Assembly: GCF_002234405.1 (NCBI RefSeq)
Contig: NZ_NMQT01000033.1
Location: 26,471 to 90,470, forward strand
Reading direction: 5' to 3'
Length of the DNA: 64,000 nt
From: Amycolatopsis thailandensis
Lineage (GTDB): Bacteria; Actinomycetota; Actinomycetes; Mycobacteriales; Pseudonocardiaceae
Shown in pieces: positions 33,465 to 41,646 of this stretch (its first letter is position 1; each line of letters opens with the position of its first letter). Under the pieces are notes generated by a model. It saw only the letters and a program-made list of their open reading frames with translations. It was not told the DNA's origin and did no database searches. A program made the translations under genes and the position numbers.

Positions 33465-36400
33465 GTGATCCTGCTTCTGTCCACTTCGGACACCGACCTG
33501 CTCAGCGCTCGTGCCAGCGAGGCCGACTATCGGCTGGCCAACCCCGCTCGGCTCGATCTTGCCGAGCTGCCCACCCTGCTCGACGGCGCCCGGATCGTCG
33601 TCGTCCGGATCCTCGGATCCGAGCGGAGCTGGCAGGAGGGGCTCGACACGGTCCGCGCGAGCGGCGCGCACGTGGTGGTCCTCGGCGGCGAGCAGACGCC
33701 GGACGCGCAGCTCATGAAGCTGTCCACGGTCCCGGCGGGCACGGCGGCGGAGGCGCACGCGTATCTCGCGCAGGGCGGCCCGGCCAACCTCACCCAGCTG
33801 CACCGGTTCCTGAGCGACACGCTCCTGCTCACGGGTGACGGCTTCGAGCCGCCCGCCGTGCAACCGCTGTGGGGCGTCCTCGAACGCGAGCCGAAAGCCA
33901 CGAACGGCCCGGTCATCGCGATCCTCTACTACCGCGCGCATCACCTGTCCGGCAACACCGAGTTCGTCCACGCCCTCTCCGACGCCATCGAGGACGCCGG
34001 GGGCCGCGCGCTCCCGATCCACTGCGCGTCCCTGCGCACCCGCGAGCCGGAGATGATGGCCGAGCTGGCCAAGGCCGACGCGCTCCTGGTCACCGTGCTG
34101 GCCGCCGGCGGCACCCGGCCGTCCGAGGTCGGCGCGGGCGGGGACGACGAGGCATGGGACGTCGCCGAGATGGCCGCGCTCGACATTCCGATCCTCCAGG
34201 CGCTGTGCCTCACCAGCGACCGCGAGACCTGGTCCGCCAACGACGACGGCCTCTCCCCGCTCGACGCGGGCAACCAGATGGCCGTCCCCGAGTTCGACGG
34301 CCGCCTCATCACCGTCCCGTTCTCGTTCAAGGAGATCGACGACGACGGCCTCCCCAAGTACGTTCCGGACACCGAACGCGCCTCACGGGTCGCCAAGATC
34401 GCGCTCGCCCACGCCCGGCTGCGGCACACGCCGCCTCAGGAGCGCCGCATCGCGCTGATGCTGTCCGCGTACCCGACGAAGCATTCCCGCGTCGGCAACG
34501 CGGTCGGCCTCGACACGCCCGCGTCCGCGATCGAGCTGCTGCGCCGCATGCGTGACCGCGGCTACGACCTCGGCGAAGACCCGTTCCCCGGCGTCGAGCC
34601 CACGGGCACCGACCAGCCGGACGGCGACGCGCTGATCCACGCGCTCATCGCCGCGGGCGGCCAAGATCCGGAGTGGCTCACCGAGGAACAGCTCTCCGGC
34701 AACCCGATCCGTGTCCCCGCCGACAAGTACCGCGCGTGGTTCGCCGAACTGCCCGCCGAACTTCGCGAGGGCATGGAAGAACACTGGGGCCCCGCGCCCG
34801 GCGAGCTGTACGTCGACAACGGCGACATCGTGCTCGCATCCTTGCAGTCCGGCAACGTGATCCTGATGATCCAGCCGCCGCGCGGGTTCGGCGAGAACCC
34901 GGTGGCGATCTACCACAACCCGGACCTCCCGCCGAGCCATCACTACCTCGCCGCGTACCGCTGGCTGGAGGAGGAGTTCGGCGCGCACGCCGTCGTCCAC
35001 CTCGGCAAACACGGTTCACTGGAATGGCTTCCCGGCAAGACCGCTGGTCTTTCGGATTCCTGCGCGCCGGACGCCGTCCTCGGCAACCTGCCGCTGATCT
35101 ACCCGTTCCTGATCAACGACCCGGGCGAGGGCGCGCAGGCGAAACGGCGCGCGCACGCCACGATCGTCGACCACCTGATCCCGCCGATGGCCCGCGCCGA
35201 GAGCTACGGCGACATGGCCCGCCTGGAACAGCTGCTCGACGAGCACGCCAACATCGCCGCGATGGACCCGGCGAAGCTGCCCGCGGTCCGCGCGCAGATC
35301 TGGACGCTGATCCAGGCCGCGAAACTCGACCACGACCTCGGTGTCGAGGAACGCCCGCACGACGCGGAGTTCGACGACTTCCTGCTGCACATCGACGGCT
35401 GGCTGTGCGAGGTCAAGGACGCGCAGATCCGCGACGGCCTGCACATCCTCGGCGCGGCGCCGGAAGGCGAGGCGCGGATCAACCTCGTGCTCGCGATGCT
35501 GCGCGCCCAGCAGATGTGGGGCGGCAAGCAGGGTGCCGTGCCCGGTCTGCGTTCCGCGTTGGGCCTCAAGGAAAACAGTGACACCCCACTGTCCGAAGTG
35601 GACTCCATCGAGCAGACGGCCCGATCGCTCGTCGAGGCGATGGAGGCCCGCGACTGGTCCCCCGCCGCGGTCGCCGAGGTCGTCGCCGAAGTGCCGGAAC
35701 ACCAGGAAGTCGCGCGCGTACTGACCTTCGCCGCCACCGAGATCGTGCCGCGGCTGGCGGGCACCGGCGCCGAGATCGACGCGGTCCTGCACGCCCTCGA
35801 CGGCGGCTACATCCCGGCGGGCCCCAGCGGTTCTCCCCTGCGCGGCCTGATCAACGTGCTGCCGACCGGCCGCAACTTCTACACCGTCGATCCGAAGGCC
35901 ATCCCGAGCCGCCTCGCCTGGGAGACCGGGCAGGCCCTCGCGGACTCGCTTCTCCGTCGCTACAAGGAGGACACCGGCGACTGGCCGCGTTCGGTCGGCC
36001 TCTCGGTCTGGGGCACGTCGGCCATGCGCACGTCGGGTGACGACGCCGCGGAGGTCCTGGCCCTGCTGGGCGTCCAGCCGGTCTGGGACGAGGCGTCGCG
36101 GCGCGTCACCGGGATCGAGGCCATCCCGCTCGCCGAACTCGGCCGCCCGCGCGTCGACGTCACCGTGCGGATCAGCGGCTTCTTCCGCGACGCTTTCCCG
36201 CACGTGATCACGCTGCTGGACGACGCCGTGCGCCTCGTCGCGAACCTGGACGAACCGGACGAGCAGAACTTCGTCCGTGCCCACACCCGCGCGGATCTGG
36301 CCGCGCACGGCGACGAACGCCGTGCCACCACGAGGATCTTTGGCTCCAAGCCCGGCGCGTACGGGGCGGGTCTGCTGCCGTTGATGGATTCCGGGAACTG

Positions 36401-37046
36401 GCGTGACGACAAGGATCTCGCCGAGGTCTACGCGGTCTGGGGCGGGTTCGCCTACGGCCGCGACCTCGACGGCAGGCCGGCGCGCGAGGACATGGAGAAC
36501 TCGTACAAGCGGATCGTGGTCGCGGCGAAGAACACCGACACCCGAGAGCACGACATCGCCGACTCCGACGACTACTTCCAGTACCACGGCGGGATGATCG
36601 CGACCGTCCGCGCGCTGACCGGCACCGCGCCGGCGTCCTACGTCGGCGACAGCACCACGCCGGACGCGGTCCGCACCCGCACCCTCGGCGAGGAGACCGC
36701 CCGTGTCTTCCGGGCCCGCGTGGTCAATCCGCGCTGGCTTTCGGCGATGCGCAAGCACGGCTACAAGGGCGCCTTCGAACTGGCGGCGACGGTCGACTAC
36801 CTCTTCGGTTTCGACGCCACGGCCGGGGTGGTCGGCGACTGGATGTACGAGAAGCTCACCGAGTCCTACGTGCTCGACGAGGTCAACCAGGAGTTCCTGC
36901 GCCAGGCCAACCCGTGGGCGTTGCGCGGCATCATCGAGCGGCTGAACGAGGCGGCCGATCGGGGGCTCTGGGCGGAGCCGGACGCCGACCTTTTGGCTCA
37001 GCTGCGCGAGGTCTACTTATCGCTTGAGGGGGACCTCGAATCCTGA
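33465..37046 (+). CDS. cobN: Cobaltochelatase large subunit CobN
   Basis: CobN inserts cobalt into hydrogenobyrinate a,c-diamide with an ATPase partner, here probably the fused chelatase subunit encoded at 7851-9821. The 1193-residue protein has family motifs IAILYYRAHHLSGN, LQALCLTSDRETW, YHNPDLPPSHHYLAAYRW, VHLGKHGSLEWLPGK with its metal-site histidine, and VWGTSAMRTSGDDAAEVL. GTG at 33465 (MILLLSTSDTDLL) is preferred because GAGGA lies five bases upstream; GTG at 33453 is in frame. A cobalamin riboswitch precedes it. Confidence 0.96.
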   Translation: MILLLSTSDTDLLSARASEADYRLANPARLDLAELPTLLDGARIVVVRILGSERSWQEGLDTVRASGAHVVVLGGEQTPDAQLMKLSTVPAGTAAEAHAYLAQGGPANLTQLHRFLSDTLLLTGDGFEPPAVQPLWGVLEREPKATNGPVIAILYYRAHHLSGNTEFVHALSDAIEDAGGRALPIHCASLRTREPEMMAELAKADALLVTVLAAGGTRPSEVGAGGDDEAWDVAEMAALDIPILQALCLTSDRETWSANDDGLSPLDAGNQMAVPEFDGRLITVPFSFKEIDDDGLPKYVPDTERASRVAKIALAHARLRHTPPQERRIALMLSAYPTKHSRVGNAVGLDTPASAIELLRRMRDRGYDLGEDPFPGVEPTGTDQPDGDALIHALIAAGGQDPEWLTEEQLSGNPIRVPADKYRAWFAELPAELREGMEEHWGPAPGELYVDNGDIVLASLQSGNVILMIQPPRGFGENPVAIYHNPDLPPSHHYLAAYRWLEEEFGAHAVVHLGKHGSLEWLPGKTAGLSDSCAPDAVLGNLPLIYPFLINDPGEGAQAKRRAHATIVDHLIPPMARAESYGDMARLEQLLDEHANIAAMDPAKLPAVRAQIWTLIQAAKLDHDLGVEERPHDAEFDDFLLHIDGWLCEVKDAQIRDGLHILGAAPEGEARINLVLAMLRAQQMWGGKQGAVPGLRSALGLKENSDTPLSEVDSIEQTARSLVEAMEARDWSPAAVAEVVAEVPEHQEVARVLTFAATEIVPRLAGTGAEIDAVLHALDGGYIPAGPSGSPLRGLINVLPTGRNFYTVDPKAIPSRLAWETGQALADSLLRRYKEDTGDWPRSVGLSVWGTSAMRTSGDDAAEVLALLGVQPVWDEASRRVTGIEAIPLAELGRPRVDVTVRISGFFRDAFPHVITLLDDAVRLVANLDEPDEQNFVRAHTRADLAAHGDERRATTRIFGSKPGAYGAGLLPLMDSGNWRDDKDLAEVYAVWGGFAYGRDLDGRPAREDMENSYKRIVVAAKNTDTREHDIADSDDYFQYHGGMIATVRALTGTAPASYVGDSTTPDAVRTRTLGEETARVFRARVVNPRWLSAMRKHGYKGAFELAATVDYLFGFDATAGVVGDWMYEKLTESYVLDEVNQEFLRQANPWALRGIIERLNEAADRGLWAEPDADLLAQLREVYLSLEGDLES

Positions 37047-37153
37047 CGTCACCCCTTGGAGCGAGGGCATGGCACTCCCGGCGGTACCACTGTCGTATGC
37101 GCAGAACTTAGCGTGACAAGGGCGGTGGGATGACAACGATCGGGAGGACAGCG

Positions 37154-37246
37154 ATGATCAAGCGTCTGTTGAAGGTCGTGCTTCGCCACGGTTGCTGCTC
37201 GGCGTGCACCGGTCAGGGCTGCGGCTGCTGCGACGCCTGCAAGTAG
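37154..37246 (+). CDS. 30-residue cysteine-rich microprotein
   Basis: ATG at 37154 is preceded by a strong GGGAGGA ribosome binding site. The peptide has a basic amphipathic start (MIKRLLKVVLR) and the tail HGCCSACTGQGCGCCDACK: seven cysteines at positions 14, 15, 18, 23, 25, 26 and 29, with CxxC-type spacing. It looks like a small metal-binding (metallothionein-like) or redox peptide. It lies 107 bases after cobN and ends one base before the convergent RibD-like gene. I do not recognise a family. A link to cobalt handling is only suggested by position. Confidence 0.7.
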   Translation: MIKRLLKVVLRHGCCSACTGQGCGCCDACK

Positions 37247-37247
37247 G

Positions 37248-38336
37248 TCAGGGGCGGACACCCGCTATGTGGGTGTTCGCGCGGCGGACGTCGGCGGCGA
37301 GGGCCCCTACCTCGATCACCCGGCGTCCGGCCGCCTCCAGTGTCTCGGCGCCGACGCAGTCGACGAACACCGACGGCTCGCGCCAGGCGAAAACGACACG
37401 CGGGATGCCGGCGTCGAGGATGAGCTGGGTGCAGCTTCGCGGATGTGACGTCCGCGAGCTGCACGGCTCCAGCGACGTGTACATCGTCGCCTCCGCCAGC
37501 CTCGGGTCTCCGGGTTCGAGTTTGGCGAGCGCGGCTTCTTCGGCGTGGTCGGTGGGATCGCCGTCGCCCGAGTAACCGGTGGAGATCACTTCGCCGTCGG
37601 CGTCGGTGATGACAGCGCCGACGCGGAAAGTGCGCGGCGGGCAGTTCTCGGCCAGCGCGATGGCCTCACGCAGCCGCAGAATGTCCACTTCGGACGGTTC
37701 CGGTGTCGCGTGGTACTCCAGCACGGCGATGTCACCCAGCCGGGTGCTGTCGACGAGCTTGAGCCCGCGCGGGAAGGCGCCCGGGCCGGTGAACCTCGGA
37801 GCCCGCGGGTCACCGACGAAGAACGGCGCGACGGCCAGGTGCAGTTCATCGACGAGCCCCTCGGTGAGGAACTGCGTGTGGATCGCGCCGCCGCCTTCGA
37901 CCATCAGCCGCCGGATGCCGCGCGCGTGGAGGTCGGCCAGCATGCCGCGCAGATCCACCAGTTCGACGACGGTCGCCTTCACGCTCGTGACGACGCCAGG
38001 CGGAGCGTAGACCAGCTTCTCCGCCTCCCCCACGGTGAAGAACTGCGCCGCCGGATCGAGTGACCCGCTCCGGGTGAGGGTGACCTTGACCGGCTGCTCC
38101 GGACGTCCGGCGGCGACCCGTTCCGCGACCAGCTCCGGCGACCGGACCAGCAGGCGGGGGTTGTCCGCGCGCACCGTGTTCGCGCCGACGAGGATCGCGT
38201 CCGACGCCGCGCGCAACCCGTCCACCCTGGCCCAGTCCTCGTCGCCGGACAGCACCAGGCGGGTGTCGGTCGCGTCGTCGAGGTAGCCGTCCAGCGAGAC
38301 CGCGGCGGACAACAGGATGTGGGGTCGTTCGATCAC
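37248..38336 (-). CDS. RibD-like protein with reductase and deaminase domains in reversed order
   Basis: In classical RibD the deaminase comes first. Here residues about 1-220 of 362 are the RibD_C/DHFR-like reductase (HILLSAAVSLDGYLDD, ILVGANTVRADNP, RLMVEGGGAIHTQFL). Residues about 225-360 are the zinc deaminase (DHAEEAAL, then LEPCSSRTSHPRSC). Both active sites look intact. Expected reactions are deamination and reduction of the pyrimidine intermediates of riboflavin, but the rest of the rib pathway is not here and a related nucleotide or antibiotic substrate is possible. Start ATG 38336. Confidence 0.85.
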   Translation of the reverse strand: MIERPHILLSAAVSLDGYLDDATDTRLVLSGDEDWARVDGLRAASDAILVGANTVRADNPRLLVRSPELVAERVAAGRPEQPVKVTLTRSGSLDPAAQFFTVGEAEKLVYAPPGVVTSVKATVVELVDLRGMLADLHARGIRRLMVEGGGAIHTQFLTEGLVDELHLAVAPFFVGDPRAPRFTGPGAFPRGLKLVDSTRLGDIAVLEYHATPEPSEVDILRLREAIALAENCPPRTFRVGAVITDADGEVISTGYSGDGDPTDHAEEAALAKLEPGDPRLAEATMYTSLEPCSSRTSHPRSCTQLILDAGIPRVVFAWREPSVFVDCVGAETLEAAGRRVIEVGALAADVRRANTHIAGVRP

Positions 38337-38388
38337 GTCCGCCAGTATGCCCCCGCGAAATTCGGTCGCACCTCGGACGCGCGCGGGC

Positions 38389-38455
38389 TAGGGTGGCCCG
38401 ATGATCTTGTGAGACGAACCTGCGCCCTCATCCCACCTCCTTCGCAGGGAGTCTC
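38389..38455 (+). promoter_or_regulatory. Leader with uORF and ribosome-binding-site-sequestering hairpin before the ABC-F gene
   Basis: A TAGGGT -10-like hexamer (38389-38394) ends six bases before the leader ATG at 38401. The stem TGAGAC (38410-38415) pairs with GTCTCA (38451-38456), and CCTGCG (38419-38424) pairs with CGCAGG (38443-38448). This encloses the GGGAG ribosome binding site and the A of the ABC-F start codon. The loop also has CCCACC (38432-38437), complementary to GGGTGG at 38391-38396. This is the layout of a ribosome-stalling attenuator. Confidence 0.7.
38401..38412 (+). CDS. Three-codon leader peptide (Met-Ile-Leu)
   Basis: ATG ATC TTG TGA. It has no Shine-Dalgarno site but starts where transcription is predicted to start, so it would be read as a leaderless ORF. 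Its stop codon forms the base of the hairpin that hides the ABC-F ribosome binding site. A ribosome stalled here by an antibiotic would open that hairpin. This is inference from layout. Confidence 0.5.
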   Translation: MIL

Positions 38456-40027
38456 ATGTCTTCTTCCTTGACGCTTTCCGACGTCACCTTCACCTGGCCC
38501 GACGGCGTCCCGGTGTTCGAGCACCTTTCGCTCACCATCGGGGCCGGTCGCACCGGCCTGGTCGGCACCAACGGCTCCGGTAAGTCCACGCTGCTCAGGC
38601 TGCTCGCCGGCCGCCTCGAGGCCACCACGGGCTCGGTGACCGCGCCCGCCGAACTCGGCTACCTGCCCCAGAACCTCGTCCTCGACACCGATCGCCGGGT
38701 CGACGACGTGCTGGGCGTCACCGCGATCCGCGCGGCCATCAGGGCCGTCGAAAGCGGCACGGCAACCGAGGAGCACTTCGCCGCCATCGGCGACAACTGG
38801 GACGTCGAGGAGCGCACCCGCGCGATCCTCGACCGGCTCGGCCTGGGCGCTGTCCGGCTGGACCAGCGGGCGGGTGAGCTGTCCGGTGGCGAGCTCACGC
38901 TGCTCGGGCTGGCCGCCCTGCTCCTGCGCCGTCCCGCCGCGCTGCTGCTCGACGAGCCGACGAACAACCTCGACCTGCGGGCGCGCGAACTCGTGCACCG
39001 CGAGGTCGCGGGCTGGGGCGGGATCCTCGTGGTCGTCTCGCACGATCGCGAACTGCTCCGCCTGGTCGACCGGATCGCCGAGGTCCGCGACCTCGAGGTC
39101 ACCCTGTACGGCGGCGATCTCGCGGACTACGAGCACGCCGTCGAGGTCGCCCAGGAGGCCGCGCGGAGGCATCTGCGCGCGGCGGAAGCGTGCGTCAAGC
39201 GGCAGAAGCGGGAGCTGATCGAAGCCGGGATCAAACTCGCCCGGCGGGCCCGCTACGGCCAGAAGATGTGGGACCAGAAGCGGGAACCCAAGGTGCGGAT
39301 GCGCAAACGTCAGGAGGACGCGCAGATCGCCGCGGGCAAGCACCGGAACCTGCACACCGACAGGCTGGAGGGCGCCGTCGAAGCGCTCAAGGCCGCCGGG
39401 GAACTGGTGCGCGAGGACGCCGAGATCCGTGTCGAACTGCCGGAGACCACGGTCTTCCGGGGGACGGACGTGCTCCGGATCGATGCCGTGCCCCGGTTCG
39501 GCCCGCCGGTGAACCTGCACGTCATGGGCCCTGAACGGATCGCGCTCACCGGCCCGAACGGTTCGGGGAAGACCACCCTGCTCCGCACGATCACGGGCGA
39601 ACTCCCGCCGAAATCGGGCGAAGTCGGGCTGTTCGTCCCCGCCAGGCTGCTCCCCCAGCGGCTCGACATCCTCGACGACGCACTGTCCATTGTGGACAAC
39701 GTGCGGCTGGTCGCGCCGTCGCTCACGGACAACGAGATCCGCGCGCGGCTGGCGCGGTTCCTGTTCCGGGGAACGACGGCCGACCGCGAGGTGGCGTCGC
39801 TGTCCGGTGGGGAACGGTTCCGGGCGGCGCTGGCGACACTGCTGCTGACCGAACCCACGCCGCGACTGCTGCTGCTCGACGAGCCGACGAACAACCTCGA
39901 CCTGGCGAGTGTCCGCCGGCTCACCGAGGCGTTGCTGGCCTATCGGGGCGCGCTGATCGTGGCGAGCCACGACCGGCCGTTCCTCGCCGACATCGGCATC
40001 ACCCGATGGCTCCCTCTCCGCGTTTAG
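38456..40027 (+). CDS. ABC-F family ATPase (possible ribosome-protection antibiotic resistance protein)
   Basis: The 523-residue protein is soluble and has two ATPase cassettes without membrane domains: Walker A GTNGSGKST and GPNGSGKTT, signatures LSGGE in both, and LLLDEPTNNLDL in both. A basic helical linker near residues 230-310 (RRHLRAAEACVKRQKREL, KMWDQKREPKVRMRKRQED) would reach into the ribosome from the E site. Length and linker fit actinobacterial resistance-type ABC-F proteins. The upstream stalling-type leader supports an antibiotic-induced role. The drug class cannot be told. The stop codon touches a long palindrome. Confidence 0.88.
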   Translation: MSSSLTLSDVTFTWPDGVPVFEHLSLTIGAGRTGLVGTNGSGKSTLLRLLAGRLEATTGSVTAPAELGYLPQNLVLDTDRRVDDVLGVTAIRAAIRAVESGTATEEHFAAIGDNWDVEERTRAILDRLGLGAVRLDQRAGELSGGELTLLGLAALLLRRPAALLLDEPTNNLDLRARELVHREVAGWGGILVVVSHDRELLRLVDRIAEVRDLEVTLYGGDLADYEHAVEVAQEAARRHLRAAEACVKRQKRELIEAGIKLARRARYGQKMWDQKREPKVRMRKRQEDAQIAAGKHRNLHTDRLEGAVEALKAAGELVREDAEIRVELPETTVFRGTDVLRIDAVPRFGPPVNLHVMGPERIALTGPNGSGKTTLLRTITGELPPKSGEVGLFVPARLLPQRLDILDDALSIVDNVRLVAPSLTDNEIRARLARFLFRGTTADREVASLSGGERFRAALATLLLTEPTPRLLLLDEPTNNLDLASVRRLTEALLAYRGALIVASHDRPFLADIGITRWLPLRV

Positions 40028-40074
40028 TCCTCTGGATGCGGTACTTGCGCGCGCAACTACCGCATCCAGAGGAC
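40027..40074. repeat. Palindrome family GTCCTCTGGATGCGGTA, copy 1 (terminator)
   Basis: Arms GTCCTCTGGATGCGGTA (40027-40043) and its complement (40058-40074) continue inward as TTGCGC/GCGCAA after one mismatch. It lies between the convergent ABC-F and paaE genes and overlaps the last base of the ABC-F stop. The same arm sequence recurs at 51605-51653 and 54863-54925. Confidence 0.75.
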
Positions 40075-40087
40075 GAATTGCGGGTGG

Positions 40088-41158
40088 TCAGGCGTCGAAG
40101 TCCACGGTGACGGCTTCGGACACCGGCACGGACTGGCAGGTGAGCACGAAACCGGCGTCGACCTCGACCTTCTCCAGGGCGAAGTTGCGCCGCATGTCCA
40201 CCTTGCCGTCGCAGATCTTCGCCCGGCAGGTCCCGCACACGCCGCCCTTGCAGGCGAACGGCAGGTCCGGGCGGTACTTCTGCGCGCCGTCGAGCAGGGA
40301 GGAGTTGCGCGGTAGCGTCATCGTCGTCGACCGGCCGTCGAGGACCAGCGTCACCTCGCTGGACGAACCCACGACGGCCGGGTCGACGTGGTGCACCGGC
40401 TCCGGCGGAGTGTCCACATAGAACAGTTCCTGGTGGATCTTCTCCTCGGCGACGTCCAGGGACCGCAGCAATTCCTGCGCACCGGTCACCATCTCGAACG
40501 GCCCGCACAGCCACCAGTGCGCGACGTCCTCGACCGGGATCAGCACGGTGCACAGGCGCCGCAGCTTCTCGACGTCGAGGCGTCCGGTGAACAGTTCGGC
40601 CTCGCGCGGCTCCCGGGAGAGCACGTGGACGAGTTCGAGCCGTGCCGGATAGCGGTCCTTCAGGTCCGCGAGGTCGTCGGCGAACATGACGGTGTCCGTG
40701 CGGCGATTGCCGTAGAGCACGGTCACCGTGGCGTCGGAATCGCTGAGCAGCGAGGACGCGATCGACAGCACCGGCGTGATCCCGGATCCGGCCGCGATCA
40801 GCACGTGATGCCCGGGAACGTCCAGTTCGGGGCTGAAGTTGCCGGTGGGCGGCGCGACCTCGATCTCGTCGCCGCGTTTCACGTCGCGCACGAGCCAGGA
40901 CGAGAACAATCCACCCGGCACCTCGCGGACGCCGACCCGCGGCGCGGCACCGGCGGGCGCGCAGATCGAGTACGAGCGGCGCTCGTCGCGGCCGTCGACC
41001 TCGCGGCGCAGGGTCAGCGACTGGCCCGCCTTGAACCGGAAGGTCTCGGCGAGGTCTTCGGGGACGTCGAAGGTCACCGCGACGGCGTCGTCGCACAAGC
41101 GCTGGACGTCCGCCACCTTCAGGGTGTGAAACCCGGTGCGGCGCAGGATCGCGGTCAC
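40088..41158 (-). CDS. paaE: Phenylacetyl-CoA epoxidase reductase subunit PaaE
   Basis: PaaE passes electrons from NADPH to the PaaA diiron centre. The 356-residue protein has FAD- and NAD-binding domains (RRSYSICAP, VLIAAGSGITPVLSI, CGPFEMVTGAQELL). It ends with a plant-type 2Fe-2S domain with cysteines in FACKGGVCGTCRAKI and the last in VLTCQS. The GTG at 41158 shares one base with the paaD stop (TAGTG). It is the last gene of the leftward paaZABCDE operon. Confidence 0.95.
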   Translation of the reverse strand: MTAILRRTGFHTLKVADVQRLCDDAVAVTFDVPEDLAETFRFKAGQSLTLRREVDGRDERRSYSICAPAGAAPRVGVREVPGGLFSSWLVRDVKRGDEIEVAPPTGNFSPELDVPGHHVLIAAGSGITPVLSIASSLLSDSDATVTVLYGNRRTDTVMFADDLADLKDRYPARLELVHVLSREPREAELFTGRLDVEKLRRLCTVLIPVEDVAHWWLCGPFEMVTGAQELLRSLDVAEEKIHQELFYVDTPPEPVHHVDPAVVGSSSEVTLVLDGRSTTMTLPRNSSLLDGAQKYRPDLPFACKGGVCGTCRAKICDGKVDMRRNFALEKVEVDAGFVLTCQSVPVSEAVTVDFDA

Positions 41159-41646
41159 TAGATCTCCTTGACGTGTTCGAACGGTTCGAGGCAGAACCGG
41201 CAGCGGCGCAAGGCTTTGCACGCCGTCGCGCTGAAACGAGACTGCTCTTCGGTGTCCGCGGAACCGCAGTGCGGGCAGCGGACCGAAGACACCGCCGGGC
41301 TCAGCGTGAGCGGGATCGGGCCGGTCCGCCGCGGCGCGGCCCCCGGCGGCGCGATCCCGGCCTCGGCCAGTTTCCGTTTGCCGTCTTCGGTGATCCAATC
41401 GGTGGACCACGCCGGCTGCAGCACCGTGCGGACCTCGACGTCGCCGTAGCCCGCGCCGGTGAGCGCGTGCACGAGGTCGTCGCGCATGGTGTCCATCGCC
41501 GGGCAGCCGGTGTAGGTCGGGGTGATCGCCACGACCACGCGACCGTCCTCTTCGGACACTTCGCGCAGCACGCCGAGGTCGGCGAGGGTGAGCATCGGCA
41601 GTTCCGGGTCGGTGACCGTGGCCGCCACGGCGTACGCGGTCACCAT
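41158..41646 (-). CDS. paaD: Phenylacetyl-CoA epoxidase maturation/auxiliary protein PaaD
   Basis: PaaD is a MIP18/DUF59-type protein thought to help iron-sulfur assembly of the epoxidase system. The 162-residue protein has VTDPELPMLTLADLGVLREV and TPTYTGCPAMDTM in the DUF59 domain. The C-terminal zinc-ribbon-like part has the pairs CPHCGS and CRFCLEPF. ATG at 41646 overlaps the paaC stop by seven bases; GTG at 41643 is also possible. Confidence 0.94.
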   Translation of the reverse strand: MVTAYAVAATVTDPELPMLTLADLGVLREVSEEDGRVVVAITPTYTGCPAMDTMRDDLVHALTGAGYGDVEVRTVLQPAWSTDWITEDGKRKLAEAGIAPPGAAPRRTGPIPLTLSPAVSSVRCPHCGSADTEEQSRFSATACKALRRCRFCLEPFEHVKEI

